Assembly: GCA_021399395.1 (NCBI GenBank)
Contig: JAAFKJ010000017.1
Span: forward strand, 1 to 38,321
Length of the DNA: 38,321 nt
Reading direction: 5' to 3'
Origin: Candidatus Heimdallarchaeota archaeon
GTDB taxonomy: Archaea; Asgardarchaeota; Heimdallarchaeia; Heimdallarchaeales; Heimdallarchaeaceae
Shown: positions 33,681 through 38,321 of the stretch, piece after piece
Numbering within the stretch: position 1 is the stretch's first letter
Layout of the letters: each line of letters starts with the position of its first letter
Program-made: the position numbers and the translations under genes
The notes under the pieces: generated by a model
Seen by the model: only the letters and a program-made list of their open reading frames with translations
Databases searched by the model: none
Told to the model about the DNA's origin: nothing

Positions 33681-34904
33681 ATGTCAGTAAAAAAAGTAGT
33701 AATCGAAACTAAAAATCTGAAAAAACACTTTCCTGTAGCTGGAGCTGTATTTAGAACAATTACTGGTGGTGGACAAAAATATGTTCATGCTGTCGATGGA
33801 GTCACCTTCAAAATTTACAAAGGTGAAACTTTTGGTCTCGTAGGAGAAAGCGGGTGTGGAAAATCTACAACTGGTGTGTTAATTCTGCAACTTCTAGATA
33901 GAACTAGTGGAGAAATTTACTTTAAGGGAATAGAAACTTCCGAATATACCAGGAAACAATTGTGGATCAGCACTATCAGATCATTCTTTCATTTTATTTT
34001 TGGAACATTAAAAAGAGAAGAAAGAGAAAGAGAAGAAGCTGATCAAGATGTTACTAAAGTATCTAAAAAATCTAAGAAGAAGAAGAAGAAGAAGAAGAAG
34101 TATAAGTATAAAATAGTTAGAATAGATTGGAAGGATGTAAAAAATACCTTTCAAGAATACCGAAAACGAGTTCTATTATTTAGAAAGAATATCCAAATAG
34201 TTTTTCAGAATCCTTATGAGTCTTTAAGTCCTCGATTTAATGTTCTTGATACTATTGCTGAACCTCTTAGATTAATGAATATTGTTGAAGATGAACTTGA
34301 AATTGAAAAAATGGTCATTAATGAACTTGAAGAAGTAGGACTTGTACCAGGAACTGAATTTCTAGATAGATACCCACATGAACTGAGTGGTGGTCAAAGA
34401 CAAAGAGTCGGTGTTGCTAGAGCTTTCATTCTAGATCCTGAATTTGTTGTAGCGGATGAACCAGTCTCTATGCTTGATGTTTCTGTTCGAGTTGGGGTTC
34501 TTAAGATAATGCGCGAGTTAACTAAAAGAAGAGGAACAGGTTTCCTTTTCATTACTCATGATCTCGCTCTTGCTAGACACATGTGTGACAGAATAGCTGT
34601 AATGTACCTAGGCAGAATAGTTGAACAAGGACCAACTGAGGAACTCATTCGTAAACCATTACATCCGTATACAAAAGCACTCATCAAAGCAGTTCCAACA
34701 GCAGATCCAGATGCAAGAAGAACAGAAGATTTACCAATTGAGGGAGAAGTACCTAGCGGTATTGACATACCAGAAGGGTGTCGATTTCACCCCAGATGTC
34801 CATATGTGGCAGATGAATGCAAACTAACAGATCCTGTTCTTGAATCAGCAAAAGAAGATTATATGGTAGCATGTATAAGGTTTAGGAAAATCAATGAACT
34901 TTGA
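33681..34904 (+). CDS. ABC peptide transporter ATPase, DppF/OppF type, with poly-lysine insertion
   Basis: Partner ATPase. Walker A GESGCGKS (55-62), Q-loop IVFQNPYESLSPR (173-185), signature LSGGQRQRVGVARAF, Walker B FVVADEP and FITHDLALA are present, and the C-terminal GCRFHPRCPYVADEC resembles that of the neighbouring ATPase. A 70-75-residue insertion (about 92-165) separates the first part from the Q-loop. It is very charged and contains nine consecutive lysines (132-140) between KKS and YKYK. At 407 residues it is about 80 longer than usual, and the excess is this insertion. An AGAGGAAA ribosome-binding site precedes the ATG. The gap to the upstream ATPase gene is 12 bases. Confidence 0.95.
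   Translation: MSVKKVVIETKNLKKHFPVAGAVFRTITGGGQKYVHAVDGVTFKIYKGETFGLVGESGCGKSTTGVLILQLLDRTSGEIYFKGIETSEYTRKQLWISTIRSFFHFIFGTLKREEREREEADQDVTKVSKKSKKKKKKKKKYKYKIVRIDWKDVKNTFQEYRKRVLLFRKNIQIVFQNPYESLSPRFNVLDTIAEPLRLMNIVEDELEIEKMVINELEEVGLVPGTEFLDRYPHELSGGQRQRVGVARAFILDPEFVVADEPVSMLDVSVRVGVLKIMRELTKRRGTGFLFITHDLALARHMCDRIAVMYLGRIVEQGPTEELIRKPLHPYTKALIKAVPTADPDARRTEDLPIEGEVPSGIDIPEGCRFHPRCPYVADECKLTDPVLESAKEDYMVACIRFRKINEL
34074..34100 (+). repeat. (AAG)9 trinucleotide microsatellite inside the DppF-type ATPase gene
   Basis: Nine uninterrupted AAG triplets in the coding frame, encoding nine lysines. Changes in copy number would keep the frame but vary the length of the basic stretch. Confidence 0.95.
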
Positions 34905-34932
34905 GTAATAAGAGGTAATGAAGGGTGTAAAT

Positions 34933-37113
34933 ATGAATTCTGAAATTATCAAGAAAATAGATCATCAGATGCTTAAAGGAGAATATAAAAGCGCATTTGA
35001 TCTGATAAATGAAACTCAGAGTAAGACAACCCTTTCAGAGGAGGAACAAATCATCCTAGATAGTAAAAAATGTCTATTATTAAGATACCTAGGTGAATTT
35101 GAAGAACTCATAAAAATCTCTAAAAAAGTTCAATCAAAAGCAAAGACACTTAATGAAAATCTAATTCAAGTAGATGCTCTAATTCTGGAAATTTTTGCAC
35201 ATTACAGATTGAACAAAGTTGAATATGTTCTTGAACTGATAAATAAAGCAGAAAATCTTTTGTCAAAGCTTAAAACAAAGGATGTAGTCAATCTTCGAAC
35301 ACGACTATTATCGTATAAAGCATATGCTTGTATTACAAATGGTGATTTTGATCAAGCTCAGCTTCATTCTCGAGAAAATTTTATGTTATGTAAAGAACAA
35401 AACAATCCTGAATTACTAGCTGCTGCTCATTATATCAACGGATGGACACACATGCATAAAGGTGATATGCGCTCAGCTGCTGAAAGTTACAAAGAAAGTT
35501 TAATTATCAGAGAAGAACTCAACAACAACCCATATGATCTATCTCATTCTCTTTTTGGCTTAGGTTTTGTATACAGAAACTTAGGTGATCTTGATGATGC
35601 ATTCTCTTGTTTAAATCGATGTAAAAAAATTAGAGTCAAAATTGGAAATCAACAAGATATTATCTGGACCTTACTTAATCTAGGTGATGTCCTTTATACA
35701 AAGAATGAAGTTAAGAAAGCTCAAGAATATTATGATGAAGCATTGTTGATTAGTCAAAGTCTGAACTACATTTCAGGCATTATATTCTCTCTACGAAGAC
35801 TAAGTTCAGTTTATGAGAATCTTGAGGAACCACAACTAGTTTTGGATACTTTGGAAAAATCACTTGATTATTCTAAACAACTTGAAGATGTTGATCCTGA
35901 GGTTTATAGTTTATTTGATCTAATTAGATACTTATTAGAAAATAATATTGAATCAAAAGAGCTTAAAGAATACACATTAAGATTAAAAACTATAAATCAG
36001 ACTTATAAAAACAAAATCTTCAATTTAGTTTATCGATTATCTCAAGCTTTATTATTAAATGCAAAAAAAGAGAAACGCAATCAAATTAAGGCTCGGAACT
36101 TATTTAGAGATATATCTGAGGAAGAGATTATTAGTTTTGAATATACAAAAATTGCTATGCAGAATTATAGTAAACTTTTGGCAGAAGAACTAACTAGATA
36201 TCTAAATGATGAAATTCTAACCAGTCAATTAACTGATCTATCAGAGAGCATAAGTCATGATGTATTTCACAGATCATATACTCAAGTTGCTGAAAACTTC
36301 TTAGATTTAAGTCAAATTGCTTTACAGGAAATTGATATTAACAAAGCACGTGAATTATTGCGAAGAGCTCAATATTTGTGCGATTTTCTGAATCTATATA
36401 ATAAGGGATCTACCCCGTTTCGAATAATATATTCATTATTTGCTAAAGAAAGAAGTCTTAGCGAATTAAGCAAAATTCTGAAAATAACTAAAGGTGCTTT
36501 AAGCACACAATTGAAATCACTAATTGATTTAGAAATTGTCAGAATCTCAAGAGAAGAGCAGGTTAGATCTGCGACTATGTTAAAGAAATATTATACACTA
36601 GGGGACATGGGTATTGAGCTTCTTAGACCTCTGAGCATTAAACTATGTGATAGCTTAAATGTAGAGGTTAATGACACTAACATTTTGATTGATAACCTCA
36701 TGAAACCAAGACTTTTGTTAAAGATTATTAGAGATACAACAAATCTCATTGACAATTTTCAAAACTTCCTAGAAGAACAAGTTTTTCTAAAATCATCAGA
36801 TTCGAAAAAGAAAGAAAGAGATGTAGTCTTACTGAACGATGTGAAGAAGATTTTTGGTAAAACTACAGATGTTCAAGTAGATCAATTTTTCTTGACTGAG
36901 AAGCAATATCAAACGTATAAGAAAATGTGGAAGGAATTTTCAGAGAAGATAAGGTCAGAAGTTGTTGTAGAAGATATTACTTCACCAGAATACCATTCAA
37001 AAGAAAAACCGATTTATGTAGCTAATCTTGTGCTTCCCATAAATGAAATGATGGCTCTTGAAAGATACCAACTAAAACAAAGGAAGATTAAAGAAAAGAA
37101 ACCAGACGATTAG
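34933..37113 (+). CDS. TPR protein with winged-helix DNA-binding domain, likely operon regulator
   Basis: Large helical protein at the end of the peptide-transporter operon. Roughly 40-330 are tetratricopeptide-like repeats (for example AAHYINGWTHMHKGDMRSAAESYKESL, SLFGLGFVYRNLGDLDDAFSCLNRC, TLLNLGDVLYTKNEVKKAQEYYDEAL). More helices follow, then at about 500-560 a winged helix of the ArsR/MarR style: SLSELSKILKITKGALSTQLKSLIDLEIV with wing SREEQVRSATMLKKYYTLGDMG. A ~165-residue charged helical tail closes it. The role is inferred: sensing through the TPR part and DNA binding through the winged helix, with the ATGTTTA-17-TAAACAT elements as likely targets. The frame also opens at ATG 34918, but AGAGGT ends only 1 base before it; ATG 34933 has AGGGTG at a normal distance. 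Confidence 0.85.
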   Translation: MNSEIIKKIDHQMLKGEYKSAFDLINETQSKTTLSEEEQIILDSKKCLLLRYLGEFEELIKISKKVQSKAKTLNENLIQVDALILEIFAHYRLNKVEYVLELINKAENLLSKLKTKDVVNLRTRLLSYKAYACITNGDFDQAQLHSRENFMLCKEQNNPELLAAAHYINGWTHMHKGDMRSAAESYKESLIIREELNNNPYDLSHSLFGLGFVYRNLGDLDDAFSCLNRCKKIRVKIGNQQDIIWTLLNLGDVLYTKNEVKKAQEYYDEALLISQSLNYISGIIFSLRRLSSVYENLEEPQLVLDTLEKSLDYSKQLEDVDPEVYSLFDLIRYLLENNIESKELKEYTLRLKTINQTYKNKIFNLVYRLSQALLLNAKKEKRNQIKARNLFRDISEEEIISFEYTKIAMQNYSKLLAEELTRYLNDEILTSQLTDLSESISHDVFHRSYTQVAENFLDLSQIALQEIDINKARELLRRAQYLCDFLNLYNKGSTPFRIIYSLFAKERSLSELSKILKITKGALSTQLKSLIDLEIVRISREEQVRSATMLKKYYTLGDMGIELLRPLSIKLCDSLNVEVNDTNILIDNLMKPRLLLKIIRDTTNLIDNFQNFLEEQVFLKSSDSKKKERDVVLLNDVKKIFGKTTDVQVDQFFLTEKQYQTYKKMWKEFSEKIRSEVVVEDITSPEYHSKEKPIYVANLVLPINEMMALERYQLKQRKIKEKKPDD

Positions 37114-37128
37114 AAGATTATACACTAC

Positions 37129-38169
37129 TTAACGATTTTTTAAAGATCTTCGAAATAATAAGACACTTTCTAGAAATACGAATATTAATGCAGAATAGCT
37201 TAAAAATACATAAAAAATGATTCTGTCAGTGTAATCAAAATTTCTGTCAGTACTTAAATGATAGTAAATTAAGACATCACCTAATTGATAGAAAGGGGAA
37301 AAGAAATCATAAGCTTTATTGAGTTCATAATCTCCGTGATTCTCGATTCCAAACTGATTTGTTACAATCTCTGTCTTATGTTCTCTTAGTTCTTCCATGA
37401 TGCCTTCTTCTGAAAAACTTGTAACATTGAGTGCTGTCCAAGCATATACTCTTCCACCATCATCTCTCTGAGGAGAGTGCATATCTGTCCCTGTAATCAT
37501 CCCAACAGAATCATTGTTTGCTTGGACAAATTCATAGGCATCTTGAGCAAGATCAAGTCCATTAATTACTTCATAAAAATCCACTCCCCAATTCATCAAA
37601 ACTCGATCTGATGGAACATATTCTTCAGTCGTTCTTCTTGTAAAATCAGGATGATTGAATGTAACTGTTCCATTTTGCCTATGAACTTCATCTATTGCTT
37701 GTCTTATCTCGTCATCTGTTGGATTTCTTGGAATCTCTAAATTCCATTCTTTAATACCTATGAAATTGAAATGAATTCTTTTTGTTGTCCATTCCATTCC
37801 TTGAATTACAATACATCTATTCAGGTACTCATTAGCTATTTGTTGTATTTCATCTGCATTTTCCAAAGTATTATGATCGGTTATTACTACAGCGGTAAAA
37901 CCTTGTGCTATATGCCACTCTATATTCTGTCGAACAGTAAGCTTGCCATCACTGTATTTTGTATGAGAGTGTTGATCTAATAGCACATCATAAACTACGC
38001 TTGTTTCAGGTTCGAATGGAACTGAATCTTCCCAGCTACTATCATTGTAGATGAACTTAGGTGGCCCAAAAACTTTTAACAACACACTGGTTGCCATTAT
38101 AAGGCCTACTATTATCAAATAGATAGCTAAATGGAATGCGATTCTTTTAAAATTCTTATAGAATTCCAT
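37129..38169 (-). CDS. Membrane-anchored PHP-domain phosphoesterase
   Basis: Metal-dependent phosphoesterase-like protein of the PHP superfamily. The metal ligands are visible: His67 and His69 with Asp74 (HSHTKYSDG), TDHN (97-100), Glu126 (GMEW), His173 (FNHPD) and Asp229/His231 (GTDMH). A TM segment near the N-terminus (about 10-31) and another near the C-terminus (about 318-340) flank the domain. If the positive residues at both ends (KNFKR, RRSLKNR) stay inside, the PHP domain faces the outside of the cell, which is unusual for an enzyme family best known from the cytoplasm. A TATA-like CTAATATTT at about 38193-38205 (minus strand) places the start at or near the ATG. The substrate is unknown. 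It converges on the transporter operon with 15 bases between the stops. Confidence 0.88.
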   Translation of the reverse strand: MEFYKNFKRIAFHLAIYLIIVGLIMATSVLLKVFGPPKFIYNDSSWEDSVPFEPETSVVYDVLLDQHSHTKYSDGKLTVRQNIEWHIAQGFTAVVITDHNTLENADEIQQIANEYLNRCIVIQGMEWTTKRIHFNFIGIKEWNLEIPRNPTDDEIRQAIDEVHRQNGTVTFNHPDFTRRTTEEYVPSDRVLMNWGVDFYEVINGLDLAQDAYEFVQANNDSVGMITGTDMHSPQRDDGGRVYAWTALNVTSFSEEGIMEELREHKTEIVTNQFGIENHGDYELNKAYDFFSPFYQLGDVLIYYHLSTDRNFDYTDRIIFYVFLSYSALIFVFLESVLLFRRSLKNR

Positions 38170-38270
38170 CTAAGTACAATTTCTTACCAAAGTTAAAAAA
38201 TATTAGGTTTAATCAAAAAGTGAAGAAGAAGAGAAATTGTTATAAGAGTCTTTTTGTACAATTTTTTGTG

Positions 38271-38278
38271 TTTAAATA
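38271..38278 (+). promoter_or_regulatory. TATA box pointing off the right edge
   Basis: TTTAAATA after a T-rich stretch; a start near 38300 is predicted. No ATG follows before the window ends at 38321, so either a leader or an RNA gene begins here. The rest of 38170-38321 shows only the promoter of the PHP gene. Confidence 0.35.
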
Positions 38279-38321
38279 GTCTAGTCTAGATTGTATTCTG
38301 AAGGACTGTAGCAGTACCTCA

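Noticed and set aside
34074..34100. The AAG run as a sequencing or frameshift error
   Set aside because: The frame is intact on both sides and the unit is a triplet, so the downstream Q-loop and signature motifs stay in frame.
34621..34827. Plus-strand frame of 68 codons within the DppF-type ATPase gene
   Set aside because: It overlaps the conserved C-terminal domain of the ATPase in another frame and has no start signals.
1..38321. CRISPR arrays, rRNA, tRNA, riboswitches and replication origin
   Set aside because: No regularly spaced repeats, no tRNA-like CCA/T-arm pattern and no conserved riboswitch core was seen in the intergenic gaps, all of which are about 160 bases or shorter. Covariance-model searches were not possible here.

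Overview
The window reads as archaeal chromosome, AT-rich, with densely packed genes on both strands and no gene-free stretch longer than about 160 bases. The archaeal signs are TATA-like boxes about 25-30 bases upstream of many first start codons (apparently leaderless transcripts), GGTGAT-type Shine-Dalgarno sites inside operons, pyrimidine-tract terminators, and an archaeal-type ferredoxin-dependent 2-oxoacid oxidoreductase. The mix of bacterial-looking genes (PlsY, MmsA-like dehydrogenase, Eis-like acetyltransferase) with archaeal signals, and the gene style, suggest an Asgard archaeon, perhaps of the Heimdallarchaeia. That placement is inference: no eukaryotic-signature gene, rRNA or tRNA is present to confirm it.

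Left part (1-12.2 kb): an S9 peptidase faces away from an MMPL/RND-type exporter. A minus-strand operon then encodes the alpha and beta subunits of a 2-oxoacid:ferredoxin oxidoreductase followed by a DASS/SLC13 carboxylate transporter with an extra N-terminal extracytoplasmic domain. Next come an AEC-family carrier and a 643-residue protein of unknown function.

Middle (12.2-26.9 kb): mostly single genes. They are a DinB/ClbS-like four-helix protein, a class I/II aminotransferase, a PlsY-like acyltransferase, a second S9 peptidase, an Eis-like N-acetyltransferase, a small unknown protein, a secreted beta-helix protein and a solitary serine recombinase. A possible beta-amino-acid cassette follows: DmpA/BapA-type peptidase, class III aminotransferase, and a divergent methylmalonate-semialdehyde-dehydrogenase-like enzyme with a small ferritin-like partner. 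A serine beta-lactamase-family hydrolase closes this part.

Right part (26.9-37.1 kb) is the most interesting. It holds a complete oligopeptide (Opp/Dpp) ABC transporter in two transcription units, one for the binding protein alone and one for permease-permease-ATPase-ATPase followed by a TPR protein with a winged-helix DNA-binding domain. Both units carry the same upstream element: ATGTTTA, 17 bases, TAAACAT, then a CCCGAAATA/TATA core promoter 16-18 bases after the start of the second half-site. I propose that the TPR-winged-helix protein binds this element and may respond to imported peptide, as Gram-positive RRNPP regulators do with Opp-imported peptides. The permeases are also unusual. 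The second begins with three tandem copies of a roughly 120-residue membrane module, the first has four extra membrane segments, and both ATPases have long insertions before the Q-loop, one with nine lysines encoded by a pure AAG repeat.

The window ends with a membrane-anchored PHP-domain protein and a promoter-like sequence pointing off the right edge. Overall the region suggests a peptide-using heterotroph: peptide import, several peptidases, transamination, aldehyde oxidation and ferredoxin-linked 2-oxoacid oxidation.
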